DNA of 35,108 nucleotides, taken from Candidatus Gastranaerophilales bacterium (GTDB lineage: Bacteria > Cyanobacteriota > Vampirovibrionia > Gastranaerophilales > UBA9971). The notes under the pieces are model-generated. The model was not told the origin of the DNA. It saw nothing but the letters and a program-made list of their open reading frames with translations, and ran no database searches. Every line of letters begins with the position of its first letter. The first letter of the stretch is position 1. The position numbers and the translations under genes were made by a program. Below, piece after piece: positions 16,776 to 25,203 of the stretch. The DNA lies in NCBI GenBank assembly GCA_028278305.1, contig JANQEP010000158.1:1-35108 (forward strand), written 5' to 3'.

Positions 16776-16849
16776 ATAAGTTTTAATATATGGTAATCTT
16801 TATATATTAAAAAAGCATTAAAAGTTATTTTACCGGATTCAGATAAAAA

Positions 16850-17629
16850 ATGAAATTTTCTATAATAACTGTCTGTAAAGACTCGCATGGAACTGTTGAA
16901 AATACAATTTTAAGTGTATTGGGGCAATCATATAATAATTATGAATATATAATCATTGACGGAGCTTCAAAAGACAGTACTCTTGATATAATCAATAAAT
17001 ACCGTGATAAAATAACCAAAATAATCAGTGAACCGGATAAAGGGCTTTATGATGCCATGAATAAGGGAATTAAAAACTCTTGCGGTGATTATTTTTTCTT
17101 TTTAAACTCTGATGACAGGTTTTTAGATGAAAATGTTTTGCAAAAAGTAATAAGGAAAGCTGAAAATAATAAAAAAGAACTTCTTTATGGTGATCAGGTT
17201 TTTATAAACAGTGATTCAAAAGAAGTCTCAATCAGGAAGCATAATAAATTAAACAAAGTCTATCTTATAAAAAACACACCCTGTCAGCCTGCAACATTTT
17301 ATAGAAATGATGTTTTTGATAAATACGGTGATTTTGATATTAATTTTAAAATAGTAAGCGATCATGAATGGTTTTTAAGGGCTTTTTTAAAACATAACAT
17401 TTCCTGTTATTATCTTAATTTTCCCGTTACGGAATTTAATTCAGGAGGTCTTTCCACGAGCATTAAAAGGGAAAAAGAATTAAACTCAGAGAGAGAGAGA
17501 ATGTTTAGAAAATATTTTTCAGATTCTGAAAGAAAAAGACTTGAATTTTTATCAAAATACCTGAGGTGTTTTACAACTTTTGCTGTTATAAAAAATATTT
17601 TAAATCAGTTTTTCAGGTTTGAGCTGTAA
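16850..17629 (+). CDS. Family 2 glycosyltransferase (WcaA-like)
   Basis: Inverting GT-A transferase, 259 aa, cytosolic. The N-terminus FSIITVCKDS (3-12) with LSVLGQSYNNYEYIIIDGAS (21-40) is the nucleotide-sugar half; DKGLYDAMNKGI (63-74) and LNSDD (85-89, the metal-binding DxD-like site) are typical of colanic-acid/PGL-type GT2 enzymes, as is the later SDHEWFLRA (base region with the catalytic Asp). No membrane segment. Sugar and acceptor unknown; LPS or capsule is likely. No partner polysaccharide genes adjoin. The ATG start has only a weak Shine-Dalgarno sequence. Confidence 0.9.
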   Translation: MKFSIITVCKDSHGTVENTILSVLGQSYNNYEYIIIDGASKDSTLDIINKYRDKITKIISEPDKGLYDAMNKGIKNSCGDYFFFLNSDDRFLDENVLQKVIRKAENNKKELLYGDQVFINSDSKEVSIRKHNKLNKVYLIKNTPCQPATFYRNDVFDKYGDFDINFKIVSDHEWFLRAFLKHNISCYYLNFPVTEFNSGGLSTSIKREKELNSERERMFRKYFSDSERKRLEFLSKYLRCFTTFAVIKNILNQFFRFEL

Positions 17630-17748
17630 AATATAGATTCGCTTTAATTAAATGCTGGCTTGATTTACATTCTTTTTATAGAGAAATAATTTTAGTCTTT
17701 GCCAGAAAAACATGTTAATATTTTTTATATAATATTTTATTATTTTTT

Positions 17749-18063
17749 TTGAAAAACCCCCGGAGATATAAAGCATTGTTCGGAAAAAGATGGTATGATA
17801 CTCATCCTAAAGTAAGCCTGGCAGTTGGATGTATAGAAAATGCAAATGATAACTTGAGAAGTAAATTATCTAAATTAATAATTAAGCATGCAAAAGAATT
17901 TGGTATAAGAGTAAAAAGACCTGCAGGTATAATTTTTCGCAGATGGTATGATAAAAATAAAGATCTTAGCCTTGCTATGGAGTATTTTAAAAAAGCAAGC
18001 GAAGATCAACGCGTAGAAATAGCTGACCATATTATTTTTTATGTGAGGGAAAAAACTCTGTAA
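17749..18063 (+). CDS. Small protein with two RWYD repeats
   Basis: I do not recognise a named family. The 104 residues hold an internal duplication: KRWYDTHPKVSLAVGCIENA (13-32) and RRWYDKNKDLSLAMEYFKKA (64-83), each followed by a helical stretch ending in a hydrophobic/charged helix (LSKLIIKHAKEFG and IADHIIFYVREK). RWYD motifs are 51 residues apart. Highly basic, no signal peptide. The start is a TTG (17749) in a T-rich run without a Shine-Dalgarno sequence, so the true start could differ; no other start lies within the first repeat. It may be a two-unit helical adaptor. Confidence 0.65.
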   Translation: MKNPRRYKALFGKRWYDTHPKVSLAVGCIENANDNLRSKLSKLIIKHAKEFGIRVKRPAGIIFRRWYDKNKDLSLAMEYFKKASEDQRVEIADHIIFYVREKTL

Positions 18064-18110
18064 ATTTTAGAGATTCTTTTACGAATATTCATTATAAAAT
18101 AATATAAACA

Positions 18111-18629
18111 ATGAGCTGTATTAAAATCAGAAAAATGAATAAAAAAGACATTGATCAGATTATGAAAATTGAATCTGTTTCTTTTGGTAATTTTTTCTGG
18201 ACACCCGAAGCTTTTGCATCGGAAATAGAAAATCAGGTAGGACATTATTTTTCCGCTGAAAACGAAAACGGGCAGTTAATAGGATACTGCGGTTTCTGGC
18301 TGATACTTGAAGAAGCTCATATTACCACTATAGCTGTTCATCCTGACCACAGAAAATCAGGTATCGGTGAATTTCTTCTTCAGAAAATGCTGGAGACAGG
18401 CTACGAAAAAAATGTAAAATGGTTTACACTTGAAGTTAGAGCAAGTAATATTGCCGCTCAAAATTTATATTATAAATATAATTTCAAAAGTCTTGGTTTA
18501 AGAAGAAAATATTACCAGGACAACGAAGAAGACGCAGTGATAATGTGGACTGAAAACATCTGGGATAGTCAATACAGAGAATTCATCGCAAAACTGAAAA
18601 AAGACCTTGATCAAAGAGTAAAAGCCTGA
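18111..18629 (+). CDS. rimI: Ribosomal protein S18-alanine N-acetyltransferase
   Basis: GNAT acetyltransferase of the RimI group, which acetylates the N-terminal Ala of S18. 172 aa with a slightly extended C-terminus. The acetyl-CoA loop is HPDHRKSGIGEFLL (77-90; R81, G84, G86). RimI-specific stretches are LEVRASNIAAQNLYYKYNF and GLRRKYYQDNEEDAVIMW. It precedes bioY by two bases, so they are probably cotranscribed. RimI-like assignment versus a general GNAT is based on the LEVR..N..A..LY motif. Confidence 0.9.
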   Translation: MSCIKIRKMNKKDIDQIMKIESVSFGNFFWTPEAFASEIENQVGHYFSAENENGQLIGYCGFWLILEEAHITTIAVHPDHRKSGIGEFLLQKMLETGYEKNVKWFTLEVRASNIAAQNLYYKYNFKSLGLRRKYYQDNEEDAVIMWTENIWDSQYREFIAKLKKDLDQRVKA

Positions 18630-18631
18630 TT

Positions 18632-19312
18632 ATGACAAATCAACTTCTTAAAAGATTTCATTTTATAAAATTTCTGGAACCGTTTCCTAAATTCAGGTTT
18701 GGAGCTTTTCTCATTTCAATTTTTTGTTCTTTTTTAATTGTAATAGCAACGTTTACTCCTGTTCCTCTTATAATACTTGCTATTCCTGAAGAAGCGATCT
18801 CTAACAGCGGTGATTTTTTTGCCAATTTAAGCTCAATTGACCAGATAACAAGGGTTTTAAACTATATACCTCAGATTCCGGTAATTATAATGATAGCTTC
18901 AATGCTGGGTCCGGGAACAGGAATATTTTCAGTTTTTTTATACGTTGTATTTGGAATAGCTGGTTTTCCGGTATTTGCTTCGGGCGGTGGTTTAAGTTAT
19001 ATTTTTCGGCTGGGTTTTGGTTATATTCTGGGGTTTTTTGCGGGAACATTTATTACGGGAAGTGTTTTATCAACGGGTATTAACATGTTAAAAATCATAA
19101 AAGCTGCTGTTTTAGGTGTTTTAGCTGTTCATCTGACGGGAATTATTTATCTTGGTTTAATGCTGCTGTTAAAACAGGAATCAGTTTTTGCGATTTTCGG
19201 CTGGATATGGCAATTAAGCGGCATGCAGATATTATATGATTTAATATTCGGCATATTAGCCGCATTCCTGGGCAGGTTCTTAAGAAAAACCCTTTGGATA
19301 GCTATGGATTAG
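18632..19312 (+). CDS. bioY: BioY-family biotin transporter (S component)
   Basis: Membrane substrate-binding unit for biotin, 226 aa with about six membrane segments. The BioY core is seen in YIPQIPVIIMIASMLGPGTG, LYVVFGIAGFPVFASGGGL and FGYILGFFAGTF. The first 45 residues add an extra N-terminal membrane segment (FGAFLISIFCSFLIVIATF). No EcfA/EcfT genes adjoin, so it may share a general ECF module or act alone. Starts two bases after rimI. Confidence 0.85.
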   Translation: MTNQLLKRFHFIKFLEPFPKFRFGAFLISIFCSFLIVIATFTPVPLIILAIPEEAISNSGDFFANLSSIDQITRVLNYIPQIPVIIMIASMLGPGTGIFSVFLYVVFGIAGFPVFASGGGLSYIFRLGFGYILGFFAGTFITGSVLSTGINMLKIIKAAVLGVLAVHLTGIIYLGLMLLLKQESVFAIFGWIWQLSGMQILYDLIFGILAAFLGRFLRKTLWIAMD

Positions 19313-19321
19313 GAACAGTTT

Positions 19322-19346
19322 AAAAAATTTTACTTAAGAATTTTTT
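19322..19346. terminator. AT-only palindrome after bioY, likely terminator
   Basis: Matches the palindrome at 3058-3082 in 24 of 25 positions, with TTTTACTTAAGAA at its centre and A6/T6 flanks. It starts ten bases past the bioY stop. Confidence 0.6.
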
Positions 19347-19404
19347 ATTACTTTTTTAATAAAGTATAATATTTTTAATCCATATTCAGCAGAAGGTCTT
19401 TAAT

Positions 19405-20439
19405 TTGTCTTATAAAATAATAATATTCTTAATAACCTCATTATTATTGGTTTTTTCCGGTGAAGCTTTTTCACAGGGTTCTGTTCAGTACACCGGTACT
19501 TCTATAACAGATTTTACAATATACAAAGTAGTTCCCAAAAAGACTTCTGCCCCGAAAAATTCCGGTTTTAACGCGGATATCAATGATAAAAAAACACCGG
19601 GTAAAACCGAGCCGGCTAAGAAAATAAAGCCTTTTTCAAAACCGGTTGTAAATAAAAAACAAACACCCGCAAAATCAACTCACAGCCCAAAAAAAATTGT
19701 AAAAACCCCCGGACAATCAAAACTTAAAGCTAAAAAACCTTTGCAAAAAGCTTCCCCCGCAAAGCAGGCATCTAAACCATCTGCTTCAAAGCCTCTTTCA
19801 GGTAAGTCAAAAACTGTCACTGAAGGCGTCCGGGAAATTGAGACAACAAAGGATAAATCAGCCGAGCAAATGCTCGCAGGGGAACATGAAAAAGCATTAG
19901 AATTTAATAAGCGTGATTACACTAAAAACCTGAATAAACTTCTGGAAAATGACAGTCTTATAGATGATTCCTCAAAAATAACAACCGAAAATAATTTAAG
20001 CGGCTACGATTATATAATCAAACCTTCGGTTTCACTTGCAATAGTTATTTTTATCATGCTTATAATAGCCTGGATTTACGGCAAGATAAGGGGTATAAGC
20101 CCTAATTCCCCGTTTTTTGACAAATTCAGCGATTCAAATATGAACAAATTTAAGGTCCTTGCTACTTCCACGCTCGGTCAGGGAAAAGTTATCCAGCTGG
20201 TTGAAATAAACGGAAAACAGCTGGTTATTGGAAGTACAAATAATAATATAAACCTTCTCACGGAAATAACTTCTGAAGAAATGGATGAGCTGCAGGCTAA
20301 AGCCGAGGCAAAAAAAGGGTTAAAGAGACAGGCAAAACCCTTACCGGAAGATGAGCAGGAATATTATGACCCTGATTCTTATTCATCCAGGTATTCAGAT
20401 CTTTATAAGGAATATACCGAAAAAAAAGAAGACAAGTGA
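19405..20439 (+). CDS. fliO: FliO-like flagellar export apparatus protein
   Basis: FliO helps assemble the FliP ring of the flagellar type III export gate. This 344-aa version is long. It has a signal peptide (residues 1-23, ending EAFS), then a Lys/Pro/Ala/Ser-rich spacer (about 40-140) and a single membrane helix (208-226, SVSLAIVIFIMLIIAWIYG). The cytoplasmic FliO domain follows (FKVLATSTLGQGKVIQLVEI, then NGKQLVIGSTNNNINLLTEI). TTG start at 19405 with AGAAGG 9 bases upstream. fliP/fliQ/fliR are not in the window. The extended basic spacer is unusual and may cross a peptidoglycan layer. Confidence 0.85.
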   Translation: MSYKIIIFLITSLLLVFSGEAFSQGSVQYTGTSITDFTIYKVVPKKTSAPKNSGFNADINDKKTPGKTEPAKKIKPFSKPVVNKKQTPAKSTHSPKKIVKTPGQSKLKAKKPLQKASPAKQASKPSASKPLSGKSKTVTEGVREIETTKDKSAEQMLAGEHEKALEFNKRDYTKNLNKLLENDSLIDDSSKITTENNLSGYDYIIKPSVSLAIVIFIMLIIAWIYGKIRGISPNSPFFDKFSDSNMNKFKVLATSTLGQGKVIQLVEINGKQLVIGSTNNNINLLTEITSEEMDELQAKAEAKKGLKRQAKPLPEDEQEYYDPDSYSSRYSDLYKEYTEKKEDK

Positions 20440-20480
20440 CCTGAATTCCTGACTCAGGTCACTTGTAAGACTGTTTTTTT
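20433..20480. terminator. Bidirectional terminator between fliO and flgE
   Basis: A perfect 12-bp stem (CAAGTGACCTGA, 20433-20444, with 20454-20465), 9-base loop, followed by TAAGACTG and seven T residues on the plus strand. On the minus strand the hairpin is followed by an eight-T run. It overlaps the fliO stop codon (20437-20439). Confidence 0.9.
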
Positions 20481-20495
20481 ATGAACTGATTATGT

Positions 20496-21842
20496 TTATC
20501 TGCCCAGGTTTACGATTTGCTTCATTATCTGGTCCTGAACGCTGAATGTCCTGCTGTTAGCTTCAAGACCGCGCTGTGCAAGTATCATATTGGCAAATTC
20601 CTGGGACAGGTTAACATTTGAAGCTTCAAGGGAACCCGCGTTAATGACTCCCATTCCTCCTGAACCTGCTATTGCATAGGTAATATCCCCTGCAATTGAA
20701 TTAAGTCCAAACAGGTTACCGCTTTCAGCGTTAAGTCCCATAGGATTAACAACCGTAGCAAGCTGGATTTGAAGCTGAGCCGGGTCTACGCCTGCGTTAT
20801 TCGTAATACCGGCAAGTGATATTTCCCGACCGCCCGATGTAATATACTTGAGCGCTTTATCACCTGCAGGGTTAGCCGCTTCAACCGTTAATTTTGCGCC
20901 GTTTGAGTAAGTAACTTCCACTGAGCCATCATTTCCGATTGAGTATGTAGTGACTGAATAAGTGTTGTCAGATCCGTCAGCAGTGTCAATTGTAACCTCT
21001 GACTGGTTTTTCAGTAATGCACTGGTATATCCCGGAGCACCGGAAGTGAACCCCATAACAGACAGAAAATTACTTGTATCACTTGTATCTCCGCTGAATG
21101 TAACAGTTTCTGAGTCAGTAGACGTATCTATTTCTATCTGGTTACCGGATACTGAAACAGTGATAGTACTATTAGGGTCTCCTGCGCTTCCGTTAATATT
21201 GGTTTGTAAATCCGCAGCTATATCTGCCAGAGTGTCTCCGGAATTTATAGTAGTTGTAATATCTGTACCGGCTACATTAACGGTAAAAGTTCCGGTTGTA
21301 ACCGTAGAACCTGATATTTGACCTGTATCAGTAATCACATCAGCGCCGACTGCATCCGGGGTTAGAAAATTTAACTTCGGCGGAATGTGCACAGGCACAT
21401 TTCCCCCGGCGCTGCTTGTTGCCAGGGAAGTACCCATTACCCTTAGCCCGTCAGGGTTTACAAGAAAGCCGTCCGCATCAAAATAAAAGTTTCCAGCCCG
21501 GGTCAGAAGGGTTTGTCCTTCACTGCTCTGTACGGTAAAAAATCCTTCACCCTGAAGCCTGAGATCAGTTGCCCTTCCTGTACTTTGAACAGAGCCGTTA
21601 TCAAAGTTTCTTCCTATTTCCCCTATGGTAACACCAAGCCCGATTTCCATCGGGTTAATACCCCCAAGACTTGGAGTTGGAGCTGAACCGCCTGATAACT
21701 GCCTTGAAAAAATTGTTTTAAAATTAACCTGGCTTGATTTAAAAGCTACGGTATTCAGGTTTGCTATGTTATCCGAAATAACATCAATTCTTGCCTGGTT
21801 GGCTGTGATCCCTGATACGGCTGCAAATAGACCCTGTGACAT
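20496..21842 (-). CDS. flgE: Flagellar hook protein
   Basis: Builds the flagellar hook outside the cell. 448 aa with the FlgE rod/hook N-terminal motif (LFAAVSGITANQARIDVISD, then NIANLNTVAFK), GLGVTIGEIGRNFDNGSVQ, the RLQGEGFFTVQ block, and the C-terminal FLG motif ending EFANMILAQRGLEANSRTFS. The centre (about 170-290) is Thr/Ser/Asp-rich and variable, as expected of surface hook domains. Strong AGGAGG 6 bases before the ATG. Last gene of the operon fliJ-fliK-flgD-flgE. Confidence 0.96.
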   Translation of the reverse strand: MSQGLFAAVSGITANQARIDVISDNIANLNTVAFKSSQVNFKTIFSRQLSGGSAPTPSLGGINPMEIGLGVTIGEIGRNFDNGSVQSTGRATDLRLQGEGFFTVQSSEGQTLLTRAGNFYFDADGFLVNPDGLRVMGTSLATSSAGGNVPVHIPPKLNFLTPDAVGADVITDTGQISGSTVTTGTFTVNVAGTDITTTINSGDTLADIAADLQTNINGSAGDPNSTITVSVSGNQIEIDTSTDSETVTFSGDTSDTSNFLSVMGFTSGAPGYTSALLKNQSEVTIDTADGSDNTYSVTTYSIGNDGSVEVTYSNGAKLTVEAANPAGDKALKYITSGGREISLAGITNNAGVDPAQLQIQLATVVNPMGLNAESGNLFGLNSIAGDITYAIAGSGGMGVINAGSLEASNVNLSQEFANMILAQRGLEANSRTFSVQDQIMKQIVNLGR

Positions 21843-21925
21843 TTATTACCTCCTGTAAGTCTGTTTATAAAGTTTCTTTTTTTATTGTGCTGAATCCTGT
21901 ACTGAATTTATTTCAGGGTGATGTT

Positions 21926-22357
21926 TTAGCTGTCTTTTATACCTGTAATATTACTTATCGGATATTCTTTATCCCCGTCAACTATTACAGTTGTGCCATT
22001 ACTGTATATTTTTGCTTCTGTCACTTTTCCTTCCAGGGTTTCCTCGGAATCCTCAGGGTTTATAAAAGTGACTGTCTTTCCGACAAGTGAGCTTGCATAC
22101 GTAAATTGATTTGAGCTGTTAATGGCAATATTCATTTTCTGAAGTTCTGCAATCTGGGTGAATTGTGCCTGCTGCTGAAGCATCTGGGTATTATCCATAG
22201 GATTTAGAGGGTCCTGGTATTGCAGCTGCTTCATCATTAACTGTAAAAATGCGTCCTGCCCGAGCTCGGACGTTCCAGTTTTCCTGTTTTCATAAAGATT
22301 TTTTTCTGTCTGACTTTTTAAATCATTGAGAATGCCGTTTATTTGTGATTGACTCAT
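21926..22357 (-). CDS. flgD: Flagellar hook assembly scaffold
   Basis: FlgD caps the growing hook and is lost from the finished flagellum. 143 aa, short but complete for the minimal form. The signature is LGQDAFLQLMMKQLQYQDPL followed by NPMDNTQMLQQQAQFTQIAE, and ASSLVGKTV starts the short C-terminal domain. GGGGAGG lies 9 bases before the ATG. It is 17 bases after fliK and 83 before flgE. Confidence 0.95.
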   Translation of the reverse strand: MSQSQINGILNDLKSQTEKNLYENRKTGTSELGQDAFLQLMMKQLQYQDPLNPMDNTQMLQQQAQFTQIAELQKMNIAINSSNQFTYASSLVGKTVTFINPEDSEETLEGKVTEAKIYSNGTTVIVDGDKEYPISNITGIKDS

Positions 22358-22374
22358 TTATAACTACCTCCCCG

Positions 22375-24168
22375 TTAAACTTTGTAATCCACATTTCCTG
22401 TTAAATTCCGGATTCCCGGCTTATCCGGTTCTTCGCTGTTTTCCTCAAAATCATAAGATTCTGCTTCAGCCGGGTCATGGTCATTTTCAGCCGGGTTTTC
22501 ATCTTTGCCTGATTCAGCGCCTGTTTCAGAAGAATTGCCGTTTTCATCAAACTTAGCTGTGTTGTCGAAGTTGGCGTCTCCTTTTGATGATGAGGAATCC
22601 TGCACATTAACCGCTACCCTGTTTACGTTAATTCCCTGCTCGGAAAGACTTTGTCTCAGGGTTTCCAGTCCTTTGACCAGCATTTCCTTAACCTGGTTGT
22701 TTTCTGCTGTAATCCGGGCTGTCAGCTCGCCTTTCTGGCTTACGAGATTAATATTCACCTTGCCCAGGTTTTCCGGTCTTAAGTTTATCGAAACTTCTGA
22801 CTTGCCGTTTCCCAGCTGGGAAGAAGCGTTTTTAACCTGGTTCAGTATTGATTTTTGAGTAGATTCAGTATGTTTTGAATTTAAAATCCTGTCAAATTGC
22901 GCTGTTTTCTGGATATCTGCCTGCCGGGAAGCATTATCAACGGACGCGGTCTGGTTCATACCTGTTTTTGATTCCTGGGCTAAGTTTTGCTGTCCCTGTT
23001 TATTCATTGAATCGCCTGCTGTTTTTTGCGCTTCGGAATTTGCCAGTATCTTTATGTTTTCAAGTTTCAGGTCTTCTTTTATCTCAACCTGCCTTGAGTT
23101 TGGCGGTAATGGAATTTTGCCGTCATCTTTAGGATTATGGTTTTTAACTTTGTTGTCAGCTGCTTCTCGGGCCTCAGGTTTTTTTTCGGTGTTTTTCTCT
23201 TTAATTTCCAGGTTATTCTGAATTTCTGGCTTGTTTTTTTCAGTATTCTGCTGAGGTTTTGCTTCTTCTGCTGTATGCCCGGCTTTTTGCGGTGTTATTT
23301 CCCTGTTATTTGCGGAGATTGTTTCTTTCATTTTATCTTGAGCTTTTTCTGTACTTACTGATTTGCTGTTCGTGGAAATTGCCTGCTTTTCAGGATTATT
23401 TTGAGCGATTTTTACCTCTTTTTTACCTTCGGCATCTTTACCTTCAGCGCCGGGAACTGTCTTTTTATCTGCGGCTACACCCTGGTTTTTTTCTTCGGGT
23501 TTAGCTTTTTCGAGCAGAAGTTTTCCTGTGGTGTCTTTTACTGATTCTGTTTTTGTGCTTTGTTGTGACTGCTTATCAGTAGGTTTTTCCTCTTTGCTGT
23601 TGCTTATTGCCTGCTTGCTATTGCTTATTGCCTGATTTTGGATATTTTCAGCTTTTTCGCCGCTTTCTACGGCTTTATTTTTCTCTGCTTTAGAAGAAGC
23701 TTCCTTTGAATCCCGGAGAATTCTATCTTCTGTTGTTAAAGAAGCTTTTTGAGCTTTATCCTCTTTTTTTATTTCTGTCACTTCTGTCTTTTTTCCGGAA
23801 TGATTTACCTCTTTATCAGGCTTATTATTTTTTATATTACTCCTTTCATTGGAATCATTGGAATAAGCGCTTTTATTCTTGTTATTAATGGGGTTTTCAT
23901 GATACATGTTTTCCGAAGCGTTTTCATGGCTATGGTAATGAATTTCCTGTTCTTGCCGTGAGGAAAGCTTTTTCATGTGATTTTCCCCTGTATCATCCGT
24001 TGAAAATTTTTCCATTTTTTCTTTATTAAAGTTAAAGCTTTTATTAGCGGTTTCAAAAACCCTCATGAAGCTGTTAGAAGTGTCTTTTGAAGAATATTTG
24101 GGATCAAAATCAGTTTGTTTTTGACTAAAATCCGTTTTTAAAACATCCATTAAAATGTTTGTGACCAT
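22375..24168 (-). CDS. fliK: Flagellar hook-length control protein
   Basis: FliK measures hook length and switches export specificity. 597 aa: a long Lys/Glu/Gln/Asn-rich unstructured ruler (about 1-440, many repeats of the kind EKNKPEIQNN, AISNSKQ) and a compact C-terminal Flg_hook domain (about 450-535: KSEVSINLRPENLGKVNINL and LETLRQSLSEQGINVNRVAV). An acidic tail follows. The ATG has GAGG about 9 bases upstream. AISNSKQ-AISNSKE in tandem shows recent slippage in the ruler part. Confidence 0.9.
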   Translation of the reverse strand: MVTNILMDVLKTDFSQKQTDFDPKYSSKDTSNSFMRVFETANKSFNFNKEKMEKFSTDDTGENHMKKLSSRQEQEIHYHSHENASENMYHENPINNKNKSAYSNDSNERSNIKNNKPDKEVNHSGKKTEVTEIKKEDKAQKASLTTEDRILRDSKEASSKAEKNKAVESGEKAENIQNQAISNSKQAISNSKEEKPTDKQSQQSTKTESVKDTTGKLLLEKAKPEEKNQGVAADKKTVPGAEGKDAEGKKEVKIAQNNPEKQAISTNSKSVSTEKAQDKMKETISANNREITPQKAGHTAEEAKPQQNTEKNKPEIQNNLEIKEKNTEKKPEAREAADNKVKNHNPKDDGKIPLPPNSRQVEIKEDLKLENIKILANSEAQKTAGDSMNKQGQQNLAQESKTGMNQTASVDNASRQADIQKTAQFDRILNSKHTESTQKSILNQVKNASSQLGNGKSEVSINLRPENLGKVNINLVSQKGELTARITAENNQVKEMLVKGLETLRQSLSEQGINVNRVAVNVQDSSSSKGDANFDNTAKFDENGNSSETGAESGKDENPAENDHDPAEAESYDFEENSEEPDKPGIRNLTGNVDYKV

Positions 24169-24213
24169 CCGTGAAACCTCAATTTAATGATAACAATTTT
24201 TAAAATCCCCGGT

Positions 24214-24660
24214 TTATGCCGGTCTTTTGTATCTGTTTACGGCTATTTCATCGATGTTAATCATGTCTTCTTTTTCTATGAGCTTTTTAAACTCCTCCAG
24301 AGCTTTTTCCCTGAGTTTTTCCATCATTGTTTTTTCTTTTAGCGCTTCGAGCATCAGCCCGTTTTTTTCCCCGAGTTCTTTTTCTGTCTGCTCTATAAGT
24401 TTATGCTGGTTTTTTATGTCCCCGTCAAGTTTTGACAGGTAGTTATGGTGGCAAAAAATAAAAGTATAGTCCATTACGCTTGAGTTTATGATTATCTCTA
24501 AGCCTGCTTGTGTCTGCTCAAGCTCATTGTAGAGAAAATCAAGAGACTTTTTCTCATTGAACAGCCTGTTTTTAACTGCGGCAAACTCAAGCTGGCGGTC
24601 TTTGAATTTTTTCTCCCTCGCATCAAGCACACTCTGTAATTTGAATTTAAACCCTTTCAC
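24214..24660 (-). CDS. fliJ: Flagellar export chaperone FliJ
   Basis: FliJ is a coiled-coil stalk of the flagellar export ATPase. 148 aa, helical throughout and rich in charged heptads (LQSVLDAREKKFKDRQLEF at the start, LMLEALKEKTMMEKLREKAL late). GTG start at 24660: an upstream TAA is in frame, so no longer form is possible. AGGGG about 8 bases upstream. First gene of the operon with fliK, flgD and flgE, the usual order in Firmicutes and relatives. A central stretch (VMDYTFIFCHHNYL) is unusually non-charged for a coiled coil. Confidence 0.85.
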   Translation of the reverse strand: MKGFKFKLQSVLDAREKKFKDRQLEFAAVKNRLFNEKKSLDFLYNELEQTQAGLEIIINSSVMDYTFIFCHHNYLSKLDGDIKNQHKLIEQTEKELGEKNGLMLEALKEKTMMEKLREKALEEFKKLIEKEDMINIDEIAVNRYKRPA

Positions 24661-25203
24661 CCATTAACCCCTGATTACGCGTTTTTGCCTAGTTTAATTA
24701 GAGATTACCTCATATAAGGGGTCAGCTTCATCCTCTAAAGAAAGTATTTGGATTTGAACAATAATTAGCAGCTAAATATATTTTTAAATTTTAATAATGA
24801 TTTTACAGCTTATATGGAAATAGCCTTTAAACCAAGAATAACAAACGTTTTAAACTTATAAGTCATGTTAAGAAAAAGAATTTTTTTCTTGTAAGAAAAA
24901 TTTCATTTGAGTATGATTTTTAATAAAGAATAATTTTTATATTAAACGGAAAAATATGCGTATATATAATTTATTCCTGAAAAACCCGGATTTTATTTAA
25001 TTCGAATTGCTAAATAACTGAAAGGCTTAATATGACTGACTCAAAATTCCTTAAAATTTATAAAAAAGAGGCGGCGGCGGCATGAATGAGGCTATGCTCC
25101 CGCTTACGCAGAGCCGCCGCCCTCCTTCAGGGTGGGTGAGTGGGCGCTTTAAGGAATTTTGAAAAAATGTAATTAGCAATTCGAGTTATTTAAGGAAAAA
25201 AAT
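24661..25203. other. Intergenic region with a GC-rich repeat copy
   Basis: Divergent gap between fliJ and the transporter gene. The first 340 bases are A/T-rich with no gene; one hairpin-like AAGAAAAAG/CTTTTTTT stretch lies near 24868-24890. The flagellar operon promoter must lie here but I find no convincing sigma-28 or sigma-54 match. The GC-rich repeat fills 25001-25195. Confidence 0.5.
25001..25195. repeat. GC-rich interspersed repeat, copy 3, largest
   Basis: Inverted arms TCAAAATTCCTTAAA (about 25040-25055) and TTTAAGGAATTTTGA (about 25147-25162) flank a GC-rich core with GGCGGCGGCGGCATGAATGA and GCTCCCGCTTACGCAGAG. Outside the arms, CGAATTGCTAA at about 25003 is inverted at about 25170. 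Core words CATGAATGAG and GCTCCCGCT recur (reverse) in copy 1, and ATATGACTGA in copy 4. Confidence 0.7.

Larger units (their letters stand above)
16254..16849. other. Intergenic region between dnaN and GT2 gene
   Basis: A ~600-base gap with no credible gene on either strand. It contains GC-rich repeat copy 2, then the putative origin, then about 70 bases of A/T-rich leader to the glycosyltransferase. Promoters for both divergent genes should lie here but are masked by A/T richness. Confidence 0.6.

Noticed and set aside
22505-23961. Several plus-strand open frames opposite fliK
   Set aside because: They are shadows of the Lys/Glu-rich ruler: antisense of such codons gives Phe/Leu/Ser-rich frames without starts, ribosome-binding sites or domains.
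20496-24660. Sigma-28 or sigma-54 promoter for the flagellar operon
   Set aside because: I searched the fliJ upstream gap by eye and found no sequence close enough to either consensus to report.
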